Source: an uncultured Clostridia bacterium (lineage in GTDB: Bacteria; Bacillota; Clostridia; UBA1381). Taken from it: a stretch of 64,000 bases of DNA. Of the stretch, positions 1-10,235 are shown piece by piece (position 1 is the first letter of the stretch; every line of letters begins with the position of its first letter). The DNA lies in contig CALXWJ010000001.1 in NCBI GenBank assembly GCA_944392335.1, forward strand, positions 1 through 64,000. The letters are read 5' to 3'. A program made the translations under genes and the position numbers. A model generated the notes under the pieces. It was given only the letters and a program-made list of their open reading frames with translations. It did no database searches and was not told the DNA's origin.

Positions 1-703
1 GCGGTGTAACCAAAAGGGGAATTTGAGGAGCGCTGCCGGTGGCAGAAGAAGCGACGTAAAATTCGTGCAGAAGTGCAGAGCAATGCGACACAGCGGGGAG
101 CAGTGCGACAACATTTCAAACAAACTATCCGACCGCTGCCGGCGGCAGAAAAAGGGAGGGTAGTTTGGTGCAGGAGCAATGGGAGCGACAGCGAACAGGG
201 TGACTAAAGCGGCAAACCGAATGGTTTGAGCCTAACTTGAGGAGCCAAAACAAGAAGGGGATGCAGCAATATTTTTTTTGAAATCATACTGCTACAGTAT
301 TTTTATACGCATAAAAGGGAAAATTATCAGAATTTTATTAGAAATGAGAATAACAAAACAGAGGTTGAGCCTCTTTTGTGAATAAATATGGATTTGTCAA
401 TTAATCTATGTAAGTTTTTTTGCATAAGTAAATTTTTTTACAAAAATAGCGTTTATGCCCGAGAAAGTTACTTGACGGCGTGACGAATTTGTATACAATG
501 TCTCAATGGATTTATATAATATATTCTTTCATACAATCCACAGGTGCTAAAAAATTCAAAATCGACACGCAGTCAAGTGAACCGTGGAATAAATGCGGAC
601 CTCATTGTTCGTATTTTAATATACGCTATTTAATTTTTACACCCTTTAAAACCACTTTGATCAATCAAGATGACGGTTATTTGACGGTCTAACATCTGAA
701 AAT
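1..703. other. Gene-poor, repeat-rich leading region
   Basis: I see no convincing gene here. The first 250 bases are richer in G and purines than the rest of the window. They hold a hairpin-forming motif, GCTGCCGGYGGCAG, at 32 and again at 135, and two copies of GAGCARTGCGACA at 78 and 98, with a longer variant at 174. A plus-strand promoter-like pair lies at 472-499 (TTGACG, 16 nt, TACAAT), but the open frame after it (480-692) has no ribosome site and no recognisable protein. An inverted repeat (ACATCTGA at 692, TCAGATGT at 714) overlaps the stop codon of the minus-strand gene ending at 704 and could help end its transcript, though no T-run follows. Confidence 0.5.
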
Positions 704-2149
704 TTATGATTTATCAGATGTTTTATACATTCTGAAAACCTTTGTACAGTGCGGCATGGTTTTTGTCGAAAGATAGTTGCTTGGAAATATATTTTTTTGT
801 GCCCATACATCACGGATGTTATATGTATATATAAGGGGCAGACATACATCACACGGCTTATCGCCGAAATTTAAAATGCATATGGCAAATCCGCCGTCTG
901 ACAATTCTTTTTTATAAACATGAACAAAGGTATCATTTGTTTCTTTTATATATATAGGAAATGCAGCTTTGCATCCTTTATCTTGATTTATTGCTATAAT
1001 TTCACTATTACAGATTATGGAAAGTTCATAATCTGAGAGTTTTTCTATGACAGAACTTATCTGAATAGGAGAGGTAAGAAATGCCCGCAGTGTATATGCA
1101 AATACCTTTTCATCATCAGTAAGGCTGCAATATCCGCCGATAGTCTTGCCATAACCTAATTCCAGCATATCCAGATCATAATAATGACCTTTGTTTATAT
1201 GTGGGTTAAAAATTGCATAAGTACTGTAAATTTCTAAAAGCCTATCCCAGGTACCATCTGAATCCGGGTTGTTTCGATAGGAATTTACATAGTTTTTCCA
1301 ATAATCAATATACCATGGATTTGCAGCGACCGTTACGCAAAATCCAAAATCTCTTGATGCTTTAATAAGCTCTGCTCTCATTAGTTCTGCATTATATGAA
1401 TCAGTGCATGACCAATCATATTTGAGATAATCAAAGCCCCATTCTTCCCATTGTTTAACATTGTTTGCTTCTTTTCGTATCGTGCCGATACCTGTTCCGG
1501 TCGTTGGAAATCTTATATCCGCATCACCGACCGTGCAGCCGGGCAGAAAATCCATGTCAGGCGGACATCCCCATGCCTGCATCATTGGAGTTGAATATAT
1601 TCCCGCTTTAAGTCCTTTCTGATGTATATAGTCACACATTGCTTTCATGTCGGGAAATTTTTCATTTGGCAGCACGGCGTCAAATTTTCCGCCGTATTTA
1701 CCTTGCCATGAGGAATCAAGATTGATATATGAATATCCGTATTCAAATATACCTTTTTTTTCCATTAGGTCAACGGTGTGAATCATATCTTCCTGTGTTA
1801 CCTGATCACCGTATGCGTTCCATGATGTAAAACCCAATAAAGGAGTCAGGAGAATATTATTTTCCTTAATTTCAAGGGTAAGCTTTTTTTCGTCTGTGCC
1901 GTATGAATTTTCGGCGCAAAGTGTAATATCGTATATGCCTTTTTCGCCAATTTTACCTTCAATTATGCCTTTTTCGCTGCACGAAAGCCCTTTTGGCAGA
2001 TTTTTGGCATAAATTTTAATGGGTCTTTTACCTGTTACCGGTATTCTAAAAATAATCGGCTTTTCGGGTGATGCTCCCAAAATATCAGATGAGTTGATTT
2101 GAGGTGCTCCCTCATAGGGTTTAAAAGGTGCAATTTCTGTATGTCTCAT
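704..2149 (-). CDS. GH27-type alpha-galactosidase with N-terminal Ig-like domain
   Basis: This is a retaining alpha-galactosidase (or closely related glycosidase) of family GH27, 481 aa. Residues about 25-95 form an Ig-like lead domain and the TIM barrel begins near residue 104 (LLGFTSWNAYG). The clan-D signature YINLDSSW is at 141-148. The nucleophile motif YLKYDW is at 241-246, making Asp245 the likely nucleophile, and Arg292 with Asp296 or Asp298 lies where the acid/base Asp is expected. No signal peptide is visible, so it probably acts in the cytoplasm on imported oligosaccharides. The start is supported by a GGAGG site just upstream. An AraC regulator lies upstream on the same strand, with a repeat element between the two genes. 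The exact substrate is not settled by sequence. Confidence 0.88.
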   Translation of the reverse strand: MRHTEIAPFKPYEGAPQINSSDILGASPEKPIIFRIPVTGKRPIKIYAKNLPKGLSCSEKGIIEGKIGEKGIYDITLCAENSYGTDEKKLTLEIKENNILLTPLLGFTSWNAYGDQVTQEDMIHTVDLMEKKGIFEYGYSYINLDSSWQGKYGGKFDAVLPNEKFPDMKAMCDYIHQKGLKAGIYSTPMMQAWGCPPDMDFLPGCTVGDADIRFPTTGTGIGTIRKEANNVKQWEEWGFDYLKYDWSCTDSYNAELMRAELIKASRDFGFCVTVAANPWYIDYWKNYVNSYRNNPDSDGTWDRLLEIYSTYAIFNPHINKGHYYDLDMLELGYGKTIGGYCSLTDDEKVFAYTLRAFLTSPIQISSVIEKLSDYELSIICNSEIIAINQDKGCKAAFPIYIKETNDTFVHVYKKELSDGGFAICILNFGDKPCDVCLPLIYTYNIRDVWAQKNIFPSNYLSTKTMPHCTKVFRMYKTSDKS

Positions 2150-2185
2150 GGTTTACCTCCGTTTTATAATATATATTGTATTATT

Positions 2186-2476
2186 CAATAAGGGATTGCC
2201 CTGTTATTCAACGAGGACAAGGGGCTGCCGCTTTTAGCGCAGACCGCTACATACTGTGGCTACGAACAAAACGAACATCTCGATGCACAGAGTACGCCTT
2301 CCGGCAAGGTAATGTATGCAAACCTTCGTTTAGTCCGTTCTGCATCTAAAATCGAGCAGCCCTATGCAATCCTTAATGCAACGGCCTTTTAATCAGTAGG
2401 TTATTGTACTTTCACCGATTACTGATATGCAAATTTCCGCCGACATAGGCGGGATGACAACTTGTGTGCAGTTATA
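2186..2476 (+). repeat. Intergenic structured repeat, copy A (with internal insertion)
   Basis: This copy has the usual left end (CAATAAGGG then TTGCCC) and right end (GACAACTTGTGTGCAGTTATA) of the dispersed element seen at seven other places. It carries about 150 extra bases between the first hairpin and the AATCAGT stem, roughly 2220-2390. The right end overlaps the AraC gene: the GTTATA end supplies that gene's TAA stop (2472-2474). The family is described in the findings. Confidence 0.7.
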
Positions 2477-3344
2477 GAGAACCGTATTGACTTTTTTTCC
2501 TGAATTCCGAAACTGATGTGTTCATATATTTTTTAAACAGTTTTCTAAAATATTTAACATCCTCATAACCGACCAGCCATGCGATTTCCGGTATTTTTTT
2601 GTTTGTATTGGAAAGCAGTATACAGGATTGTTCTATTCTTGTTTTCTGCAAATATTCATTAAATGTCGAGCCGGTATCCGATTTGAATTTTGAACTGAGA
2701 TATGGCAGGGTATAATTTAATTCCATACTTATTTTTGACAATGAGATCTTTTGAGAATAATTTTTTTCAATGTATTTTATGATATAATCCGAAGAAGAAT
2801 CCAATGACGGCAATGTACCCAAATCAATTATTTTTCTCATGGTTCTAATGATAATTTCAATCAGAGTACACCGCATAAGCTCAAAATACCCTTTTTCTTT
2901 GTTTGTGTATTCATTAAACAATTTATTAACCAGGGCAAAAATCGTACCGTCATCATCGTGGTATATGTAATTTGTAGGGTTATATTTTAATATGTTTTGA
3001 TTAAAGCGTATCAGATAATTGCTTATAAGACCGTTGAAATTTCTGCATTGGGCAAGTGAATTATCTATAAATTGAGGAAGAAACAGACAATTGATAATAT
3101 AGCATATTTCATTTTTAGGTATGGTATATTTATGACTGTTTTTGTAGTCAATTATAAAATAATCCCCTTTTTTCACAATCGCTTCCTTTCCGTCAAGCGT
3201 GTGTATTGCCATACCTTTGGAAACATATGCCAATTCAAAAAAATTATGCTTATGGTAGTCTAAATCAAATTGCTGCAGTCCGAATACCGCTATTTGATTT
3301 TTCTTTATATTTTCGATAAAATTATAATCAAAATTATATTCCAT
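2472..3344 (-). CDS. AraC-family transcriptional regulator (cupin + HTH)
   Basis: This 290-residue DNA-binding regulator has a cupin-like sensing domain at the N-terminus (HKHNFFELAYVSKG near residue 32, followed by GDYFIID) and two helix-turn-helix motifs in the last 100 residues (SKISMELNYTLPYLSSKF, then IPEIAWLVGYEDVKYFRKLFKK). This is the usual length and layout of AraC regulators of sugar-use genes. It lies upstream of the GH27 gene on the same strand and is divergent from the beta-helix cluster starting at 3644, with about 300 bp of shared control region. Control of either or both is a reasonable inference. The stop codon lies inside the end of a repeat element, so the last residues may have been changed by its insertion. 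Confidence 0.88.
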   Translation of the reverse strand: MEYNFDYNFIENIKKNQIAVFGLQQFDLDYHKHNFFELAYVSKGMAIHTLDGKEAIVKKGDYFIIDYKNSHKYTIPKNEICYIINCLFLPQFIDNSLAQCRNFNGLISNYLIRFNQNILKYNPTNYIYHDDDGTIFALVNKLFNEYTNKEKGYFELMRCTLIEIIIRTMRKIIDLGTLPSLDSSSDYIIKYIEKNYSQKISLSKISMELNYTLPYLSSKFKSDTGSTFNEYLQKTRIEQSCILLSNTNKKIPEIAWLVGYEDVKYFRKLFKKYMNTSVSEFRKKSQYGSL

Positions 3345-3509
3345 ATTAGAATCACATCCCTGAACAACTACTGATTATTATATAATAGATAGTATGAATA
3401 AGTCAAGAACAAAAATAGTAAATTATATTAAAAATATTGCTAAAAAGAGGAAAAGGGGGATAGTTTTAATGTAATAGGGTGATGAATTTAACCAAATGAT
3501 ATTTCCTTA

Positions 3510-3538
3510 TTGAAAAGGGGATTATTATATGATAATAT
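3510..3538 (+). promoter_or_regulatory. Candidate promoter of the 3644-18134 cluster
   Basis: TTGAAA at 3510 and TAATAT at 3533 are separated by 17 nt, with a TG one base before the -10, giving an extended -10 form. An imperfect palindrome (TTGGGCA/TGCCTAA) follows at about 3577-3593 and could bind the divergent AraC regulator. The rest of 3345-3643 holds no gene. Confidence 0.5.
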
Positions 3539-3643
3539 ATTAATATACAATAATCGTTTGATATTTTCAATAAGATTGGGCAATATGCCTAATATACGGA
3601 CAGCGTATTTATTATTGCAAATTAAAATCAGAGGTGGTTTTCG

Positions 3644-6226
3644 GTGAAAAAAATTATAACGTCAATACTGTCTGCGGTAATGCTGGCTTCAATGGCATCG
3701 GTATCCTTTGCAAAAGAGGATACAGAATATTTTTATGTTGATGTAAATGCAGCCGAAACAGGCAGCGGAACGATCGACGCTCCGTTTAAGACATTGGACG
3801 AGGCAAAAAATGCGGTAAGGGATTTGAAAAGAAACGGAAATTATCCCGAAAACGGTGTAACTGTATTTTTAAGAGAGGGTACATATGTACTGGAGAATAC
3901 CTTTACCTTAAACGAAGATGATGCGGGTGAGGAAAATGCGCCTGTAATCTGGAGATCCTATTATGGTGAAAAGGCGGTGCTTACAACAGGTGTTCAGATA
4001 CCGTTTTCCGAATTTGAGATAAGTGACGATACCCGTATAGACCCGGACGCTATGGGAAGCGTATATTCCTATAATTTACAAAAGAATGGATACAGTGGAT
4101 ATGACGGTTTGTATATAACCGGTCATTCGCAGCATTATTTTTGGAATTTTGGAATGGCAGAAGAGGGTGAACCTCAGTTTGGAACACCTGCCCCTGAGGT
4201 ATTTTTGGGTGAGGATGCATATACCCTTGCGCGATATCCGAATACGGGGGAATATATGAAGATTGACAGAGTGGTTGATCTCGGCAGCGGGGAAAATCTG
4301 TGGTATGAAAATGATAATGTCGGACATCCAATAGAAGGAGAAATGAAAGGATTTACTATAGAGGTGGCAAATGACCGCATAGAGCGATGGAAGAATGCAA
4401 AACACGCATGGGTATGGGGGTATTGGAGATATGACTGGTCGGATCTGGCAACCCCGGTAAAAACTATTGACGCGGAATCAAAGACGCTTGAAACGGTATA
4501 TCCATCACCCTATGAGCCGATGGAGAGTCAAAGATGGTATATATACAATCTTTTGGAAGAATTGGATGTGCCCGGAGAGTGGTTTTATGATGAGGATAAT
4601 GGAGAAATGTACATATATCCGGCGGATGGTTTTAGCAGCAATGATAAAGTTACATTGGCATTTCAGAAGAAAAATGTTATAAACCTGGAAAATACCGAAA
4701 ATATTGAGCTGTATGATTTGACAATTACCGGAACCCGTTCGGACGGATTATTGATACAAGATTGCAATAATATAGATGTTACTTATCTGGAAGTTACACA
4801 AGTGAGCGGAAACGGTATAAAGGCAGAGGGTGAGAATATAAGAATCAGAGGCTGCCATGTGTATACCGTGGGGCAAAATGCGATCACGATAAGCGGAGGC
4901 AATTCGGAGACTCTTGAAAAATCAAATAATCTTGTTGAAAATAACTGGACACACAATTTTGCAAGAATGATAAAAACATATATGGGCGGAATACAGCTCG
5001 GCGGCTGCGGTATAACGGTCAGAAACAATCTTATTTATGACGGACCTCATACAGGTATGCCTATCGGAGGCAACGATCATCTGATTGAGAGAAACGAAAT
5101 TCACAGTGTGTTAAAAGAAGCTTCGGATATGGGAGCGATATACAGCGCAAATATAATGGTACACAGAGGAACTGTTATAAGAAATAATGTTATTCATGAT
5201 CTGCACAGCAATACAGAGGATTCTATCGGGGTTTTCGGAGTATATATTGATAACAGACAATCGGGATACACCATAGAAAGCAATGTATTTTATAACTATA
5301 ATGGTATAGGTGCGTCGTTTAATATGGGACGTGACAATATTATAAGGAATAATATTTTTGCTAATATTAAACAAGGAGTGGTAGTAGGTGCAAGCTTTAA
5401 TAAAAATAATGTCGGCACTCCGGAACAGTCAGGTATTACGGAGGAATTGATTAACAGTGAACCGTATCAGAAATATCCAAATATAAAAACGCTTTTGGAT
5501 GACGATTGGTACTGTACCAAATACAATGTTGTTGAGGGAAATCTGAATTGGAATGTAGAAGTACCGATCCGCATCAATTTAAATAATGTGACCGAAGCGG
5601 AGTTTCGTGAGGTAAATACGGTAATAGACGGTTATGAACCTATTTCAAACCCGGGTTTTTACAATATTGACAAAAACAATTACACATTGGTTGAAAATAA
5701 TACTGTAATGGAACATATTCCCGAATTTGAGAATATAGATATGTCAAAATGCAGTACCATCACATCAAGATTACGCAGAGTTCTCGAAAATAACTCGATT
5801 GTTTTTGCAGTTGATAAACCTGTTGCCTATATCAACTGGGAAAAGAAAACAGTCGCAAAGGATAAAAACTGGATAATGCCTTACAAAACAGAGGATACAT
5901 TATATATACCGTTAAGATATGCGGCAGAAGTTTTAGGATCTGATATAATATGGGATGACGGCAAAATAACAATCGAATATGACGGTACAAGATATATATT
6001 GTTTACATCTGATAATAAATATATGTTAAACGAAGATGAAGGAGAACTTTCAGATATAATATCAAACAGAGACGGCAGAACTTATATATCGGCAGAGGAT
6101 TTTGCGCAATTATTTAACTATGAGCTGTTTACAGATGAAGACGGCTTAATTATCCTCACAGAGGAAAATATTGAGAACGACTTGGATGATGAAATGATCG
6201 AAGACTTGAAAAACCGACTCAGATAA
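3644..6226 (+). CDS. Secreted GH141-like right-handed beta-helix protein with stalk domain
   Basis: This 860-residue exported protein starts with a signal peptide (MKKIITSILSAVMLASMASV, cut near residue 23). Residues about 28-120 have the lead typical of GH141-like proteins: a Val-Asp strand, TIDAPFKTLDEAKNAVR, then VTVFLREGTYVLENTF. A GEWFYDEDNGEMYIYP motif comes before the parallel beta-helix coils at about 345-640, which are rich in Asn turns. Residues about 745-840 match the copper-amine-oxidase N-terminal-like stalk domain (YIPLRYAAEVLG, then TYISAEDFAQLF), common on clostridial surface proteins and not enzymatic there. GH141 members act on fucosylated pectin side chains or xylan; the substrate here is unknown. 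It is first gene of a five-gene run, 11 nt before the next. The C-terminal half of the neighbour at 6238 is a close paralogue. Confidence 0.75.
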   Translation: MKKIITSILSAVMLASMASVSFAKEDTEYFYVDVNAAETGSGTIDAPFKTLDEAKNAVRDLKRNGNYPENGVTVFLREGTYVLENTFTLNEDDAGEENAPVIWRSYYGEKAVLTTGVQIPFSEFEISDDTRIDPDAMGSVYSYNLQKNGYSGYDGLYITGHSQHYFWNFGMAEEGEPQFGTPAPEVFLGEDAYTLARYPNTGEYMKIDRVVDLGSGENLWYENDNVGHPIEGEMKGFTIEVANDRIERWKNAKHAWVWGYWRYDWSDLATPVKTIDAESKTLETVYPSPYEPMESQRWYIYNLLEELDVPGEWFYDEDNGEMYIYPADGFSSNDKVTLAFQKKNVINLENTENIELYDLTITGTRSDGLLIQDCNNIDVTYLEVTQVSGNGIKAEGENIRIRGCHVYTVGQNAITISGGNSETLEKSNNLVENNWTHNFARMIKTYMGGIQLGGCGITVRNNLIYDGPHTGMPIGGNDHLIERNEIHSVLKEASDMGAIYSANIMVHRGTVIRNNVIHDLHSNTEDSIGVFGVYIDNRQSGYTIESNVFYNYNGIGASFNMGRDNIIRNNIFANIKQGVVVGASFNKNNVGTPEQSGITEELINSEPYQKYPNIKTLLDDDWYCTKYNVVEGNLNWNVEVPIRINLNNVTEAEFREVNTVIDGYEPISNPGFYNIDKNNYTLVENNTVMEHIPEFENIDMSKCSTITSRLRRVLENNSIVFAVDKPVAYINWEKKTVAKDKNWIMPYKTEDTLYIPLRYAAEVLGSDIIWDDGKITIEYDGTRYILFTSDNKYMLNEDEGELSDIISNRDGRTYISAEDFAQLFNYELFTDEDGLIILTEENIENDLDDEMIEDLKNRLR

Positions 6227-6237
6227 GGAGAATGGGT

Positions 6238-9200
6238 ATGTATGTTTTGAAAAAAAGCATAAGCATTCTGATAATTTTTTGCTTTATTTTCAATTCTGTA
6301 TGTATAGCGGTCAGAACAGAGGAATTTGAAGCAGGTACGGTGTTTTTTGAAGATTTTGAAACCTATTTGCCAAACAGTGTCCCTGACAGTGATTTTATTG
6401 AATCCTCATCAGAAGATACTGTCAGAATTATTGACGACGGATCAGAAAATAATGTGCTTGAGGTTAAAAATTACAAAAATTCTCCTGCGCTGCCGGTTTC
6501 AATAATCATAAATTACGGGCGAAGCTTTAAGGGCGGAACATATGAATTCAGTTATAAAATAAGATTTAAAAATCATAGCATACGTTTTGCAAAGCTGTTT
6601 AATCTTCAAAACGGCTCGGGCGAGGCTACAAAAGCATGTACGAGTTATTACAGATATTTTTATCTTGATAATGTAAGCCCGTTGGATATTGAAACACAGA
6701 TGGATGCTTTAGACAGATACTGCACAGTTACACAAACAGTTGACTTTGATAATATGACCTACAGGTATCTTATTAACGGTTTACCTTTCGGAAATGTTTA
6801 TAAATTAGCTCAGAACAGTATAGACAGTGCAAAAACAGAGCTCTTTTACGATCCGCAAACTATAGCATGCAATGGAAATTTATATGAATCGGAAAACAGT
6901 GACAGGCAGGTCGGAACATATTATATTGACGATATTAAAGTAAGGAGCACGAAACTGGAGTGTATATCTTCAGGAGTTGATACAAAAGAAAAAGTAAAAA
7001 AGGACATAGGAGTTATAAAGGCGGAATTCAACTATTCCCTTTTATCGGAAAATATAAAAAGGAATAATATTGCGATTTATGAAAACGGGTACAAATTAAA
7101 TGACGGATATAATGTTAAAGCGTATAAAAATATAATATATATCTATTTTAACAATGAATTAATACCCGGAGCACATTATCGGATAAAAGCAGAAAATATA
7201 AATTCTTCAATGACAGAAATTGCAGCAGAGCAGGAGATCGAAATATGTGAATTTACCGTACAGGAGGTAAAAGAAAGGCGTGAATGTGTATTTTATGAGG
7301 ACTTTGAGGACACAGACGCCGGAGTGACGCCTGATTTGATCGGAGATGTCAAACAAAATATGACATACCCGACGGCAGTTGAGTATGACGGAGATAATAA
7401 AGCTCTGAAAATACAGAATAATACCGAAATGCCCGAAATACCTGTTGATGAAATAATTAATTTTGGAAGTACTTTTTCAGATGGAGTATATGATTTCAGC
7501 TACAAAATAAAATTTAAAAATCACAGTGTATATTTTTCCGATTTGTTCTCTCTGGCAAATGCAACCGGTAATACAACAAGAGCAAGTACGAGTTATTATA
7601 GATATTTTTATCTTAATAATGAGAGCCCTCTTGATATTGAACAGCAGATACATGCCATAAATAACTATTGTACAATAACTCAAAGGGTAAACTTTAACGC
7701 AGGGACATATTCTTTTTACATAAACGGTGTTCAATTAGGCGCGGTATATGTACTTAACAATGACAGTATAGACAGAGCGAAAATCAGGCTGTATTACCGA
7801 ACCGATAACCTTGCCTACAACGGAAACCTGTATGAGGTCGGAGGCAGTACAAATGTTGGGACATATTATATAGATGAAATAAAGATTGAAAAGGTAGGAT
7901 TTATGACCTCTAACGAGGGAATATATTTAAGATCAGCAGAAATATACGATGATAACGGGGAAAAAATCCATAAAATTTCCGGCGGTAATATAACCGCAAA
8001 GATCCGGACAGACTATTCGGAAAGTAATCTGTCCGAATGGGTTGTTATTATGGCATTAAAGGATCAAAATGATAAGCTTGTAAGTGTAAAAATTGAGCAA
8101 TGCAGTACTGGTACAGGCGGTGAGGTACAGGCTGAATTTACTGTGCCGCAGGATGAGCAAGAATATAAAATAGAATATTTTATATGGGATTCGCAGCAGT
8201 CTGCGGTTCCTCTTATCAAAAAGGGCGAGCTTGGAACAAGCCTTGAAATATATGTGGATTGCGATGCCTTGCCTGAAGGCGACGGGACATTTGAAAAACC
8301 ATATAGCAGTATTATACAAGCCAAGAACAGAATAAGAAAAATTGCGGAAACGGGACAATATCCAACAGGAGGAATATCGGTTATTTTGAGAGAGGGCAAA
8401 TACAATGTAGGTACCGGACTGGAATTTACTTCGGCGGACAGCGGAAAGGACGATTCTCCAATTTTATGGACGGCATATAAAAATGAAGATGTAACCATAA
8501 CTTGCGGAGAAGAGATAAAGCTGTCTGAATTTTCCAAAGCAAATAATGAACGTATAGACAATGCTTTAGACGGGGAAATTTATTCGGCCAAATTAAGTGA
8601 ACTTGCTTTGTCAGGATATGAAAAAATGTTTATGACAGGTCATTCGCAACATTATTATTGGGCGTATGGACTGGCGGACGAAGGAGAGCCGGAATATGGA
8701 ACGCCGGCGCCCGAAATATTTTTTGGCGGCAACGCAGGAACTTTAGCAAGATATCCCAATGAAGGCTATATGACAATAGATTCGGTTGTTGATGCAGGAA
8801 GCTATGAATGGAATAACAATGTAAACTCTGATTCTGTATCCGGATTTAAGATAAGCGTATCGGACGAACGTATAAAACGATGGGGAAATGCCGACGACGC
8901 ATGGATGTGGGGATGGTGGTCCTACGACTGGTCGGATATGTCAACCCCTGTATCACAAATAAATACCGAAGAAAAAACAATTACATCACAGTATGCATCC
9001 TATTTTAAAGTTACACAAGGACAGCGTTTTTATATATATAATCTGATAGAGGAACTGGATATGCCGGGGGAATGGTATTATGATAAGGATACCGATATTT
9101 TATATGTATACCCGCCTGAGAATTTTTCAGATAATGATACTATTACTTTGGCATTTAAAAATGACAATATCATTACCATGAACGGAACAGAAAATGTAGT

Positions 9201-10188
9201 ATTTAAAAATTTGCATATAACAGGAACAAGAGGCAATGGCATTGAAATCGGACAGTGCAGAAATATATTGATTGATTCGTGCAGGATAGATAAAATAAGC
9301 CATAACGGCATTACGGCAGCGGGGAAAAATATTAAAATTGAAAATACTGTTATATCGGATATCGGGGCAAACGCAATCAAGCTTTCGGGCGGAGGAAGCG
9401 GTGTACTTTCACCGTCAGGCTCACAAATTAAGAACTGTATTATTCATGATTACGCACGAATTATAAAGGGCTACAGCGCGGGTATAAATATGGGCGGCGT
9501 CGGACATATGATAACAGGGTGCGAAATATATAATGCCCCTCATTGCGGAATCCTTTTCGGAGGTAATGACAATATTATTTCTGATAATAATATACATGAT
9601 ATATTAAAGGAAACAAGCGATATGGGTGCGATATATTGTGTAAACAGCATGGTGCAGAGAGGTAATCTTATAAGCGGTAACTATATTCATGATTTATACA
9701 GCAATTCTAAAGCGGCTATCAGTTTGTTTGGCATATATTTTGACAATATGCAGTCGGGAAATACAGTGACTGATAATATTCTCAGCGACATAGAAGGAAC
9801 AGGTGTTTTCTTACATGGTGGACGTGATAATACCGTAACAGACAATTATTTTATAAATTTAGCGGATTATGGTGTAGGGCTTGTTGCTTTGGGTAGAGTT
9901 GATTCTATGAAAAACGCCCGGCGTTCGGATTTTGGGATAAGCTATGAGACGACAAGCGGAGCATATCTTAAATATCCTCATATAACAACATTGATGAGTG
10001 AATCATGGAAAGACCCTGCCTATAATGTGATATGCAATAATGTAAGCTACAATGTAAGGGTACCGCTGTATCTTTATTTGGGAAATGACGTCGGGTCCGA
10101 TATGACATTGGAAGAATTATATGCTATGTGTACACTCGATGAAGGCGATATAGTTTTTGAAAATCCTTTGCAAAATATGGGTAAATGA
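6238..10188 (+). CDS. Secreted protein: two FEDFE modules, Ig-like domain and GH141-like beta-helix
   Basis: A 1316-residue exported protein. I prefer the ATG at 6238 over the one at 6232 because AAGGAG (6225-6230) is 7 nt from the former and 1 nt from the latter. After the signal peptide come a roughly 210-residue module (about 33-243, opening FFEDFETY, closing VGTYYIDDIKV), an Ig-like domain (about 244-345), a second copy of the module (about 349-555), a small beta domain (556-665) and a GH141-like beta-helix (668 to the end). The beta-helix shares GHSQHYYW and GTPAPE blocks with the protein at 3644. The FEDFE module resembles a concanavalin-like sandwich and may bind carbohydrate; this is inference. 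There is no anchor domain, so the protein is presumably released or held by partners. Confidence 0.75.
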   Translation: MYVLKKSISILIIFCFIFNSVCIAVRTEEFEAGTVFFEDFETYLPNSVPDSDFIESSSEDTVRIIDDGSENNVLEVKNYKNSPALPVSIIINYGRSFKGGTYEFSYKIRFKNHSIRFAKLFNLQNGSGEATKACTSYYRYFYLDNVSPLDIETQMDALDRYCTVTQTVDFDNMTYRYLINGLPFGNVYKLAQNSIDSAKTELFYDPQTIACNGNLYESENSDRQVGTYYIDDIKVRSTKLECISSGVDTKEKVKKDIGVIKAEFNYSLLSENIKRNNIAIYENGYKLNDGYNVKAYKNIIYIYFNNELIPGAHYRIKAENINSSMTEIAAEQEIEICEFTVQEVKERRECVFYEDFEDTDAGVTPDLIGDVKQNMTYPTAVEYDGDNKALKIQNNTEMPEIPVDEIINFGSTFSDGVYDFSYKIKFKNHSVYFSDLFSLANATGNTTRASTSYYRYFYLNNESPLDIEQQIHAINNYCTITQRVNFNAGTYSFYINGVQLGAVYVLNNDSIDRAKIRLYYRTDNLAYNGNLYEVGGSTNVGTYYIDEIKIEKVGFMTSNEGIYLRSAEIYDDNGEKIHKISGGNITAKIRTDYSESNLSEWVVIMALKDQNDKLVSVKIEQCSTGTGGEVQAEFTVPQDEQEYKIEYFIWDSQQSAVPLIKKGELGTSLEIYVDCDALPEGDGTFEKPYSSIIQAKNRIRKIAETGQYPTGGISVILREGKYNVGTGLEFTSADSGKDDSPILWTAYKNEDVTITCGEEIKLSEFSKANNERIDNALDGEIYSAKLSELALSGYEKMFMTGHSQHYYWAYGLADEGEPEYGTPAPEIFFGGNAGTLARYPNEGYMTIDSVVDAGSYEWNNNVNSDSVSGFKISVSDERIKRWGNADDAWMWGWWSYDWSDMSTPVSQINTEEKTITSQYASYFKVTQGQRFYIYNLIEELDMPGEWYYDKDTDILYVYPPENFSDNDTITLAFKNDNIITMNGTENVVFKNLHITGTRGNGIEIGQCRNILIDSCRIDKISHNGITAAGKNIKIENTVISDIGANAIKLSGGGSGVLSPSGSQIKNCIIHDYARIIKGYSAGINMGGVGHMITGCEIYNAPHCGILFGGNDNIISDNNIHDILKETSDMGAIYCVNSMVQRGNLISGNYIHDLYSNSKAAISLFGIYFDNMQSGNTVTDNILSDIEGTGVFLHGGRDNTVTDNYFINLADYGVGLVALGRVDSMKNARRSDFGISYETTSGAYLKYPHITTLMSESWKDPAYNVICNNVSYNVRVPLYLYLGNDVGSDMTLEELYAMCTLDEGDIVFENPLQNMGK

Positions 10189-10235
10189 TTTGAAGGATTT
10201 TGGTAAATATATTAAAAAAGAAAGAGGTTTTGAAG

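Noticed and set aside
480-692. Open frame of 70 codons on the plus strand
   Set aside because: It has no ribosome site, composition unlike the real genes, and no recognisable protein, despite a promoter-like pair just upstream.
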